This document shows, piece after piece, positions 1 through 5,587 of a stretch of 7,361 bases of DNA. Made by a program: the position numbers and the translations under genes. Within the stretch, counting starts at the first letter, position 1; every line of letters starts with the position of its first letter. Source of the DNA: Hydrogenophaga sp. GTDB taxonomy: Bacteria; Pseudomonadota; Gammaproteobacteria; Burkholderiales; Burkholderiaceae_C. The notes below the pieces were generated by a model, which made no database searches, was not told the DNA's origin, and saw nothing but the letters and a program-made list of their open reading frames with translations. The stretch covers positions 1 through 7,361 of the forward strand of contig JAUXXN010000350.1 in NCBI GenBank assembly GCA_030684755.1, in the 5' to 3' direction.

Positions 1-32
1 TTCAGCGGTGGGCCGTATCGTTCTTCGGTAGT

Positions 33-64
33 AGCCCCTTTGCACCTGTGCGCAGGGGCTTTTT
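33..64 (+). terminator. Rho-independent terminator of an upstream gene
   Basis: AGCCCCT at 33-39 pairs with AGGGGCT at 54-60, with a shorter inner GCA/TGC helix (42-44 with 49-51), and the 3' arm runs straight into a five-T tract (60-64). The T tract is on the + strand only, so it ends transcription coming from the left. The gene it serves lies mostly or wholly outside the window. One + strand frame ends in TAG at 29-31 just before the hairpin and could be its tail, but ten codons are too few to identify it. Confidence 0.72.
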
Positions 65-184
65 GCCGTCTAATAATAATCCACAGGTCGGGCCACGCCG
101 TGCGTTGCATGGCCCCCTTGTAGAGCACCGCCGGTGCAACGATTTTTGGAAACGCCATCTGTGCCCACCCTTGAATAGCCTCCA

Positions 185-1561
185 GTGAAACTTGCAACCC
201 ACGCCCAGTCCCAACCGGTCCGAACGGCTTCGCCCGCGCAGACCGAGCCGCTGGAGCGCGTGCCAAGGCCCGTGCGAGCACCCCGCCCAGAACCGCTCAC
301 CGAGCAACCCTGGCGACTGTCTCACCTGCTGCTGGCGCCGCACCGGCTGGGCTTTGCGCTGGCGGTGTTGCTGTTGCTGGCCTCGGGTGTCTGGTGGGCG
401 CTGGTGCAGGTGGACCGGGCTACCGGTGCCTTGGGCCTGGCCTACGCGGTGTCGCCCTCGCTGGGGCATGCAGCGGTCATGACGTTTGGGTTCGTTCCTC
501 TCTTTTTCACAGGTTTTTTGTTCACCGCTGGCCCCAAGTGGCTGGGTGTGAACGGACCCGAAGCCCGCACCCTGCTGGTGCCGTTGCTGCTGCAGGCCGT
601 GGGCTGGCTGGTGTGGCTGACGGGCATTCACACCGCGCTGTGGCTGAGCCTGGCCGGTGCCGCCGCCGCCCTGCTGGGGCTGGGCTGGGTGGTGGTGTTG
701 TTTGCGCAGCTGGTGCGCCGCAGCACGCTGGACGACCGCCTGCACGCGCGCACCGTGGCGGTGGCGGGCGGCGTGGGCGTGGCCAGCCTGGCGCTGTTGC
801 TGGTGGCCCTGTTGGCCGGGGTGTACGACGTGGCCCACGCCGCCGTGCTCACCGGCTTGTGGGGCTTTGTGGTGGTGGTCTACCTGGTGGTGGCGCACCG
901 CATGATTCCGTTTTTTACCTCCAGCGCCGTGCCCATGATCGGCGTGTGGCGCCCGTTTTGGGTGCTGTGGATGCTGCTGGGTGCGGTGTCCCTCGAACTG
1001 GCCGCCATCTGGGTGCCGCTGGTCATGTCTTGGTTGGGCGAGCCCTCAGGTCAAGGTGGCCGTGCCTGGATGCTGGGCCTGGGGTTGCTACAGCTGGCCG
1101 CAGGCAGCGTCATTTTGTGGTTGGCCTTTGTGTGGGGGCTGGTGCAGAGCCTGAGCATCCGGCTGCTGGCCATGCTGCACCTGGGTTTTCTGTGGCTGGG
1201 CGTGTCGTTCGTGCTGGCCGGTGTCTCGCAGTTGCTGGGCCTGCGGCTGGGCACGCCGGTGCTGGGCCTGGGGGCGCTGCACGCGCTCACCATGGGTTGC
1301 CTGGGCTCGCTCATGCTGGCCATGGTCACGCGGGTGTCGTGTGGCCACAGCGGGCGCACCTTGGTGGCCGACAACCTGGTGTGGGCGCTGTTCTGGTTGC
1401 TGCAACTGGCGGTGCTGTTGCGCATTGGCGCTGCGCTGCACCAAGCACCGGCCTGGTTGGTCATGGCCTCGGCCCTGTTGTGGGCCGGTGTCATGGTGGT
1501 GTGGGGTTGGCGCATGCTGGGCTGGTACGGCCGCCAGCGCGCCGATGGCCGCCCCGGCTGA
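185..1561 (+). CDS. nnrS: NnrS family haem-copper membrane protein
   Basis: This 458-residue polytopic inner-membrane protein belongs to the NnrS family, whose members bind haem and copper and accompany denitrification or nitrosative-stress genes. A proline-rich cytoplasmic tail of about 45 residues precedes the first membrane segment near 55-73; about twelve hydrophobic segments follow. Family signatures are visible: GHAAVMTFGF at 94-103, HRMIPFFTSSAVP at 238-250, and LHALTMGCLGSLMLAMVTR then SCGHSGR at 365-391. Intramembrane histidines (H95, H218, H332, H366) are candidate haem or metal ligands. The GTG start at 185 is the most upstream possible, since an in-frame TAG lies at 176-178. No Shine-Dalgarno sequence is visible, and GTG codons at residues 26 and 30 are alternatives; the next in-frame ATG is at residue 99, inside the family domain. 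It is the first gene of the putative nitric-oxide operon. I see no convincing FNR/NNR or NsrR box upstream. Family assignment is firm; exact biochemical role is not settled for the family. Confidence 0.9.
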   Translation: MKLATHAQSQPVRTASPAQTEPLERVPRPVRAPRPEPLTEQPWRLSHLLLAPHRLGFALAVLLLLASGVWWALVQVDRATGALGLAYAVSPSLGHAAVMTFGFVPLFFTGFLFTAGPKWLGVNGPEARTLLVPLLLQAVGWLVWLTGIHTALWLSLAGAAAALLGLGWVVVLFAQLVRRSTLDDRLHARTVAVAGGVGVASLALLLVALLAGVYDVAHAAVLTGLWGFVVVVYLVVAHRMIPFFTSSAVPMIGVWRPFWVLWMLLGAVSLELAAIWVPLVMSWLGEPSGQGGRAWMLGLGLLQLAAGSVILWLAFVWGLVQSLSIRLLAMLHLGFLWLGVSFVLAGVSQLLGLRLGTPVLGLGALHALTMGCLGSLMLAMVTRVSCGHSGRTLVADNLVWALFWLLQLAVLLRIGAALHQAPAWLVMASALLWAGVMVVWGWRMLGWYGRQRADGRPG

Positions 1562-1607
1562 ACGCACGTGGCCCCAATGCCGCCCCGACCGAACCGATGA
1601 GTCTCGC

Positions 1608-2252
1608 ATGTTGAACGCACCCCAAACGCCCGCCCACACCACGACCGAGGCCCCCGCACCCGCCACCAGCGACTGGCCGGCGGTGGCCAGCGAGCTGATT
1701 CAGGCCCGCCAGACCGTGCTGCCCAAGCGCCTGCTGGGCCCCGGCCCCGACGTTGCGCAGCAACACACCATCTTGGCCGCTGCGGCGGCTGCTCCCGACC
1801 ACGGCCAGCTGCTGCCCTGGCGCTTTGTGGCCGTGCCAGAACGCCAGCGCGAGCGCCTGGCCGAGGTGTTTGCCCAAGCCCTGCTGGAGCGCGACGCCAG
1901 TGCCACACCTGAGCAGGTGGCGCAAGCGCGTGAAAAAGCCCACCGCGCGCCCTGGCTCATGCTGGTGGTGGTGGACGGGCAGCGCGGCGACCCCGCCGTG
2001 GATCTGGCCGAACGCATCTTGTCCGCAGGCTGCGCGGTGCAAAACGCGCTGCTGATGGCCACTGCGATGGGCTTTGGCTCTGCGCTCACCAGCGGCAAAG
2101 CTTTGAAATCGACCAGCCTGCGCACCTTGTTTGGCCTGCACAGCGGCGAACACGCCTTGTGCTTTGTCAGCGTTGGCACGGTGCGCTCGCGCAAGCCCGC
2201 CCGAGCGCGGCCCGCCGTGGCCGACTACCTGAGCACCCTGGGCGGCGCCTGA
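1608..2252 (+). CDS. Nitroreductase family flavoprotein (YdjA-like)
   Basis: A 214-residue protein with the compact single-domain nitroreductase fold typical of YdjA-type enzymes: FMN-dependent, NAD(P)H-using oxidoreductases usually acting as homodimers in the cytoplasm. A basic FMN-phosphate-binding region is seen near 34-41 (RQTVLPKR). The diagnostic AAPDHGQLLPWRF lies at 61-73, the glycine-rich helix ILSAGCAVQNALLMATAMGFGS at 137-158, and the basic C-terminal GTVRSRKPARARP at 190-202. An N-terminal stretch of about 20 residues is low-complexity Ala/Pro/Thr. ATG 1608 places the domain correctly; only a weak GATGAG lies upstream. It follows nnrS by 46 bases on the same strand and precedes an unknown gene and a hemerythrin gene, suggesting a role in nitrosative or redox stress. 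The natural substrate cannot be read from the sequence; YdjA-like proteins are poorly characterised, and many act on nitroaromatics or quinones in vitro. Confidence 0.85.
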   Translation: MLNAPQTPAHTTTEAPAPATSDWPAVASELIQARQTVLPKRLLGPGPDVAQQHTILAAAAAAPDHGQLLPWRFVAVPERQRERLAEVFAQALLERDASATPEQVAQAREKAHRAPWLMLVVVDGQRGDPAVDLAERILSAGCAVQNALLMATAMGFGSALTSGKALKSTSLRTLFGLHSGEHALCFVSVGTVRSRKPARARPAVADYLSTLGGA

Positions 2253-2290
2253 CGCAAACCCATTTTTTCTTTTTGCACCAACGCCCCAAT

Positions 2291-2695
2291 ATGAACATTG
2301 CCACTTTTGACGACCTGTTGAGCGCCGCCCGCGCCCAGCCCCTGCCGCAGCGCCTGCTGTTTGTGTTTGCCGGTATCGAGCTGCCCGACGACGCCACGCC
2401 CGCTGAGCGCGCCGGTTTTGAGCGTGGCGAAGGCGGTGCGCTGGTGCCGCAGATGTGCGTGGACAAAACTCCCGAAGAGTTGACCTCGTTCGATCAGCTC
2501 AAGCACGAAGCCAGCCAGATGGGCCCAGCCTGGGGCATGGTGTTTGCCACTGCCCTGTCGGGCAAGCCAGGCCGTGCGCCCAGCAGCGAAGACGCCGAAC
2601 AGCCCCTTCAAGACATGGTGCAAGCCATTCGCATGGGCCAGTTGCGAGCCTTCATTCCGTTCAACCCGCAGGGCGAAGCGGTGCAGCTGGGCTGA
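2291..2695 (+). CDS. Conserved small protein of unknown function in NO-response block
   Basis: A 134-residue soluble protein with no signal peptide and no membrane segment. I recognise it only as a type of small protein recurring in Burkholderiales, which I recall as often auto-labelled 'ribonucleotide reductase subunit alpha'. It has nothing of the length or radical-site motifs of a ribonucleotide reductase, so that label should not be trusted. Visible features are a hydrophobic strand RLLFVFAGIEL near 20-30, an acidic PDDATPAERAGFERGEGGAL segment, MCVDKTPEEL near 54-63 with the protein's only cysteine, WGMVFATALSG near 81-91, and a closing AFIPFNPQGEAVQLG. The alternation of strands and helices suggests a small alpha/beta fold. 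It sits 38 bases after the nitroreductase and 21 before the hemerythrin gene, so a shared function in nitrosative or redox stress is inferred from context alone. No Shine-Dalgarno is evident before ATG 2291. Confidence 0.82.
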   Translation: MNIATFDDLLSAARAQPLPQRLLFVFAGIELPDDATPAERAGFERGEGGALVPQMCVDKTPEELTSFDQLKHEASQMGPAWGMVFATALSGKPGRAPSSEDAEQPLQDMVQAIRMGQLRAFIPFNPQGEAVQLG

Positions 2696-2701
2696 ATTTT
2701 T

Positions 2702-2707
2702 GAGAGG
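2702..2707 (+). promoter_or_regulatory. Ribosome binding site of the hemerythrin gene
   Basis: GAGAGG lies 9 bases before ATG 2717 and is the clearest Shine-Dalgarno sequence in the + strand block. It supports that ATG over the next in-frame ATG two codons later. Confidence 0.55.
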
Positions 2708-2716
2708 TACAAACCC

Positions 2717-3292
2717 ATGGCCATGTCCATCCCGCTGAGCCAGATCACGCTGCCCGGACACCGCGCCCCCGGTGCGGGTTTTGAGGCACCCTTTGAGATG
2801 CTGGACGCCTGCCACGAGCGGGTGCACCGCATGCTCGCCCTGCTGGGCAAGCTGCAGCAACACACGCAGGCGCACGGCTGGAGCGAGCAAGTGGCGCAGG
2901 CCGCCGTGGACGTGATGCGCTACTTCGACTTGGCTGCACCGCGCCACCACGAAGACGAAGAGCGCCACGTGTTCCCGCCGCTGCTGGCCGGCCCCGACCC
3001 GGCGCTGCGCGCCCTGGTGCTGCGGCTGCGGCAAGACCACCGCGACATGGAAGCCGCCTGGGCACAGGCGCGCGAGGTGCTCGTGTTCGCCAGCCAGCCG
3101 CCGCCAGCCAACTGGGCAGATTTCACCCCCGCACAAACGGCGCTGCTGCACCATTTTTCCAGCCTCTACCAGCGCCACATCGCCGACGAAGACAGCACCG
3201 TCTACCCCGCCGCCCAAGCCCAAATGGGCGCCGAAGCGATGCAGGCCATGAGCGCCGACATGATGCGCCGCCGGGGGCTGGAGCTGCGCTGA
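2717..3292 (+). CDS. Hemerythrin HHE domain protein
   Basis: A 191-residue cytoplasmic protein of the hemerythrin-like (HHE cation-binding) superfamily: a four-helix bundle carrying a non-haem di-iron site that binds O2 or NO, or handles iron. Candidate ligands occur in the expected order: H33 or H37 in helix 1 (CHERVH), H77-H78 and E81/E82 in HHEDEERH of helix 2, H108 in helix 3 (RQDHRDMEAAW), and H154 with E158 or D157 in helix 4 (YQRHIADEDSTVYP). The site therefore looks complete. Unlike YtfE/ScdA repair-of-iron-centres proteins, there is no N-terminal ScdA_N domain; the 22 residues before the bundle are short and unstructured. It ends the block begun by nnrS, a pairing consistent with nitric-oxide sensing, scavenging or iron-centre protection. 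Whether it is enzyme, sensor or store cannot be told from the sequence. Confidence 0.88.
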   Translation: MAMSIPLSQITLPGHRAPGAGFEAPFEMLDACHERVHRMLALLGKLQQHTQAHGWSEQVAQAAVDVMRYFDLAAPRHHEDEERHVFPPLLAGPDPALRALVLRLRQDHRDMEAAWAQAREVLVFASQPPPANWADFTPAQTALLHHFSSLYQRHIADEDSTVYPAAQAQMGAEAMQAMSADMMRRRGLELR

Positions 3293-3331
3293 GGTCGGGG
3301 TATCGGGTTGTTCCGTGGGATTGGCTCATGT

Positions 3332-3362
3332 GTAAATTCGTCCAGCAGTTGGATGAATTTAC
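3332..3362. repeat. 13-pair near-perfect inverted repeat (hairpin)
   Basis: GTAAATTC at 3332-3339 pairs exactly with GAATTTAC at 3355-3362, G3340 faces T3354 (a wobble pair in RNA), and TCCA 3341-3344 pairs with TGGA 3350-3353, around a five-base loop GCAGT. It lies 39 bases after the hemerythrin stop. No T tract follows on either strand, so it is not a standard intrinsic terminator. It could stabilise the 3' end of the operon mRNA, act as an operator, or be an unclassified dispersed repeat. Confidence 0.75.
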
Positions 3363-3390
3363 GGTGGAGTGACCCCAAGGCAGCAGGGAA

Positions 3391-3448
3391 AACCCGACAA
3401 GTATTAACCCGAAAAATGTCATCAAACCGACAAAATAATGTCAATCAA
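3391..3448. repeat. Interleaved short direct repeats in the spacer
   Basis: AACCCGACAA (3391-3400) recurs as AAACCGACAA (3424-3433), and AACCCGA occurs again at 3406-3412. AATGTCATCAA (3415-3425) recurs as AATGTCAATCAA (3437-3448), offset by 22 bases, about two helical turns. The tract is AT-rich compared with the surrounding genes and lies just upstream of the binding-protein gene, so a promoter with repeated regulator sites is plausible. I could not pick a convincing -35/-10 pair. Confidence 0.45.
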
Positions 3449-3481
3449 CGCGTTAAGGTTGGTGCCTTCGCTGGCTTGACC

Positions 3482-4681
3482 ATGCACTCCAACCCCATCC
3501 CTTCCGTCCACATGCTGCCTGCTCACACCCCCCATGCCCCGTCCCTGATTCGCCGCCGCACCTGGCTCCAGGCTGCGGCATGTGGTGCGGCGTCTGCCGC
3601 CGGCTTGCCGGTGTGGGCGCAAGACGCTGGTTCGGTGGTGCGTCTGGGGCAGTCCATTGCCCTTACGGGGCCGCTGGGCGACTTGGGGCAGGCCATGCAC
3701 CAAGGCGCTCGGGCGTGCTTTGAAGCCGTGAACGCCCGGGGCGGCGTGCAGGGTCGCAAGATCGACCTGGTGACCCAAGACGATGGCTACGATGTGAAAC
3801 GCGCCGTGGCCAATGTGGACGGCTTCATGGCCAACAGCGATATTTTTGGGCTGTTCAACTGCATGGGCACGCCCATGGTCGAGGCCATGCTGCCCCAAGT
3901 CACCGCCAGCGGCATCCCGTTCATTGCGCCCTTCACCGGGGCATTGCTGGCCCGCACCAAGGCCCGCAACGTGTTCAACGTGCGCGCCAGCTACCCCGAC
4001 GAGGCCGAGCAACTGGTGCAACACCTGGCCACCATCGGCATCAAGCGCATTGGCATTGCCTACCAAAACAACACCTTTGGCAAAGAGGTGTTCGACGGCG
4101 CTCGTCTGGCTATGGAGCGCCGTGGGCTGGGCGATGGCGGTGTGGTCACCGTGGAGAGCTCTGGGGCCGACGCCGCCACCGCCGCCACCAAGCTGCTGGC
4201 CGCCAACCCCGAAGCCGTGCTGTTGGGATTGGCTGGCAAACCCACGGTGGACTTTGTCAAAGCCATGCGCCAGCAGCGCAAGGGCATGCCGCTGTACGCC
4301 TTGTCGATCATGGGTTCAGCCGCCACCTTGCAAGCGCTGGGCGACGATGCGGTGGGTATCGCCGTGTCGCAGGTGGTGCCGCTGCCCACGGGCACCGGGG
4401 TGGCGGTGGTGCGGGACTTTTTGCAAGCTTGGAAGCAGGCCGATGTGAAGCTGGAGCCCTCGCACCTGGCGCTGGAGGGTTACATCAACGCCCGCGTGCT
4501 GGTCGAAGCCCTGCGCCGCACAGGCCCCCAGCTCACGCGCGCCACGCTGCTCGACGCCCTGTGGTCGCTCAAGCGGCTGGACTTGGGCGGCTTCGAAGTC
4601 AACGCCACCGAACCGGGCCGCAACGCCTCCCGGTTCATTGAACTCACCATGGTGGGCCGGGGCGGGCGCTTTATCCGCTGA
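3482..4681 (+). CDS. Periplasmic ABC-type substrate-binding protein, branched-chain amino-acid family
   Basis: A 399-residue type I periplasmic-binding-fold protein (Peripla_BP_6/LivJ-like). From ATG 3482 the export signal shows IRRRTWLQ at 23-30, a twin-arginine-like motif, then an Ala-rich hydrophobic core and a probable cleavage site after VWA (44-46), giving a mature protein starting QDAG. The mature part opens with VRLGQSIALTGPLGDLGQ, continues with the family's VNARGGVQGRKIDLVTQDDGYD, and includes YQNNTFGKEVFDG in the second lobe. The reading frame stays open back to about 3308, but the extension to TTG 3308 or ATG 3416 lies ahead of the signal peptide and looks like spacer; ATG 3512 is also possible. 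No start has a clear Shine-Dalgarno. Membrane and ATPase subunits are absent from both sides, so it is an orphan here: it may share a transporter encoded elsewhere or feed a sensor. The ligand (amino acid, amide, aromatic acid) cannot be predicted; the nearby gentisate genes face the other way. Confidence 0.87.
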   Translation: MHSNPIPSVHMLPAHTPHAPSLIRRRTWLQAAACGAASAAGLPVWAQDAGSVVRLGQSIALTGPLGDLGQAMHQGARACFEAVNARGGVQGRKIDLVTQDDGYDVKRAVANVDGFMANSDIFGLFNCMGTPMVEAMLPQVTASGIPFIAPFTGALLARTKARNVFNVRASYPDEAEQLVQHLATIGIKRIGIAYQNNTFGKEVFDGARLAMERRGLGDGGVVTVESSGADAATAATKLLAANPEAVLLGLAGKPTVDFVKAMRQQRKGMPLYALSIMGSAATLQALGDDAVGIAVSQVVPLPTGTGVAVVRDFLQAWKQADVKLEPSHLALEGYINARVLVEALRRTGPQLTRATLLDALWSLKRLDLGGFEVNATEPGRNASRFIELTMVGRGGRFIR

Positions 4682-4782
4682 GGCGTGGGCCAGCGCAGCC
4701 TTTATATTTCTGCTGTACTTGCTGATCCGCCAAGAGCAGGTCAACATCTGGCTGCAACCCGCTGCCCATCAGTGGAAATACC

Positions 4783-5031
4783 ATGAACACGCTCACCATC
4801 AAAATCCAGCCCGAGTTGGACGAGAGCATTGCCCGTCTCAGCGCTCAAGAGCATTTGAGCAAGTCAGAGTTGGTGCGCCGAGCCATCACGGCTTACATCC
4901 AGCAAAAGTCGGGCAGTGCGCCTGCCGTTTCGGCGTTGGAGCGGGCGGGCCATTTGGTGGGCTGCTTCGACGGTGGGCCCACCGATTTGTCATCCAATTC
5001 GCGCCATCTGGACGGTTTTGGACAAGTTTGA
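4783..5031 (+). CDS. Ribbon-helix-helix (CopG-type) antitoxin
   Basis: An 82-residue protein with an N-terminal ribbon-helix-helix DNA-binding fold: strand TLTIKIQPEL at 3-12, helix ESIARLSAQEH, turn LSKSE, then helix LVRRAITAYIQQK. The C-terminal half (SALERAGHLVGCFDGGPTDLSSNSRHLDGFG) matches the toxin-binding tail I associate with antitoxins paired to PIN toxins. It would neutralise the PIN ribonuclease by direct binding and repress its own promoter as a complex. The stop is two bases before the toxin ATG, which implies translational coupling. ATG 4783 gives the fold its full first strand; only a weak GTGGA precedes it. The 101-base gap after the binding-protein gene must hold its promoter, but I see no clear boxes or operator palindrome. 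The frame looks intact although the toxin is broken. Confidence 0.85.
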   Translation: MNTLTIKIQPELDESIARLSAQEHLSKSELVRRAITAYIQQKSGSAPAVSALERAGHLVGCFDGGPTDLSSNSRHLDGFGQV

Positions 5032-5033
5032 GC

Positions 5034-5447
5034 ATGCACCTGATTCTGGATACCGGCCCTTGGGTGGCCTTGCACTGCAAAAACGACAAGCATCACGCCT
5101 GGGCCAAAGCCCAGTTTGCCCAACATACGGGGTCATTTCTCACTTGTGAAGCGGTGGTGGCTGAAACCTGTTTTTTGCTGGCCCGTGCCGGCTTTGACCC
5201 CAGCAAGGCTTTGGCGCTTATCGAACGCGGTGTTGTTGACTTGGGCCTTTCGCTCGGTGAACAGGCCTCTGCTGTGCGGGGCTTGTTTGAGCGGTATGAC
5301 AATGTGCCAGCCTCTTTGGCCGATGCCTGACTGGTTCGCATGACCGAAATGTACAACCCCTGCAAGGTGCTGACCCTGGACAGCGACTTTCACATTTACC
5401 GCCGCCATGGGAACCAGGTGATTGCCGTGGTTTCGCCCCCGCTTTGA
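5034..5447 (+). pseudogene. PIN-domain toxin (VapC-like), interrupted by in-frame TGA
   Basis: PIN-domain toxins are Mg2+-dependent ribonucleases held inactive by their antitoxin. The frame opens at ATG 5034 with MHLILDTGPWVAL, carrying the first acidic residue D6; E44 in AVVAETCFLL is the second; D97 in SLADA is the third. A TGA at 5328-5330 (codon 99) stops the frame immediately after SLADA. Without any shift the frame then resumes as LVRMTEMYNPCKVLTLDSDFHIYRR and on to SPPL before TGA 5445-5447. That segment is the normal PIN ending, with D116 and D118 of TLDSDF supplying the last acidic position. Read through, the protein is 137 residues, a usual PIN-toxin length. The sequence thus shows one nonsense change and no frameshift, probably from a Cys codon (TGC or TGT), given the common DACLVR. 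The 98-residue product would lack the last catalytic aspartate and final strands and is probably inactive. A sequencing error is the main alternative. Confidence 0.83.
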
Positions 5448-5470
5448 CGTGAACACATTCACCACAAAGC
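5441..5470. repeat. Imperfect hairpin overlapping the end of the PIN frame
   Basis: GCTTTG (5441-5446) pairs with CAAAGC (5465-5470), and inside it GTGAA (5449-5453) pairs with TTCAC (5458-5462) around a CACA loop, with a 2x2 mismatch between the helices. It spans the PIN stop codon at 5445-5447. No run of T follows (the next bases are CCGTCAAGTCTTT), so it is at best a weak terminator for the + strand toxin-antitoxin transcript. Confidence 0.35.
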
Positions 5471-5587
5471 CCGTCAAGTCTTTCATCTCAACGCCCAATT
5501 CACGGCATCCATCACGCCCGTGCCCGGTAGCGCACGGTATGCCAACCTTGGAGCTTGGGGGCTTTCGGGGCGCTGACTTTTGCTGGT

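Noticed and set aside
2..31. Ten-codon tail of an upstream gene ending in TAG at 29-31
   Set aside because: Well placed before the terminator, but too short to tell from chance.
104..140. GTTGCA/TGCAAC and GCACC/GGTGC inverted repeats ahead of nnrS
   Set aside because: Short and mutually exclusive; the T run at 142-147 is separated from the stem. Not enough to call an operator or attenuator.
2..898. Long open frame on the - strand (298 codons) opposite nnrS
   Set aside because: Its translation is rich in Gln, His, Arg and Gly without domain structure, and the + strand carries an unmistakable NnrS sequence. Long antisense frames are common in GC-rich genes.
1221..1607. N-terminal extension of the nitroreductase frame into nnrS
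   Set aside because: The extension is Trp/Cys/Arg-rich out-of-frame nnrS sequence; the recognisable family sequence begins after ATG 1608.
394..1614. 406-codon + strand frame overlapping nnrS
   Set aside because: Low-complexity Gly/Ala/Arg translation in an alternative frame of a recognised gene; no motif.
2225..3223. 332-codon - strand frame across the unknown protein and the hemerythrin gene
   Set aside because: It spans two + strand genes and their junction, and has no recognisable domain. The hemerythrin ligand pattern on the + strand is decisive.
3308..3481. Longer binding-protein start at TTG 3308 or ATG 3416
   Set aside because: It would place about 22 to 58 extra residues before a good signal peptide and would run through the hairpin and repeats. 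ATG 3482 or 3512 fits an exported protein better.
3564..3600. Lipoprotein signal in the binding protein (AAAC before GAAS)
   Set aside because: The residue at -3 is Ala rather than Leu/Val/Ile, and a normal signal-peptidase I site (VWA then QD) follows the hydrophobic core.
4719..4747. TTGCTG and CAACAT with a 17-base spacer as antitoxin promoter
   Set aside because: The -10 match is poor and no start-site evidence or operator symmetry supports it.
5328..5330. TGA read as selenocysteine in the PIN toxin
   Set aside because: PIN toxins are not known selenoproteins and I see no convincing bacterial selenocysteine-insertion hairpin right after the codon. A point mutation or sequencing error is simpler.
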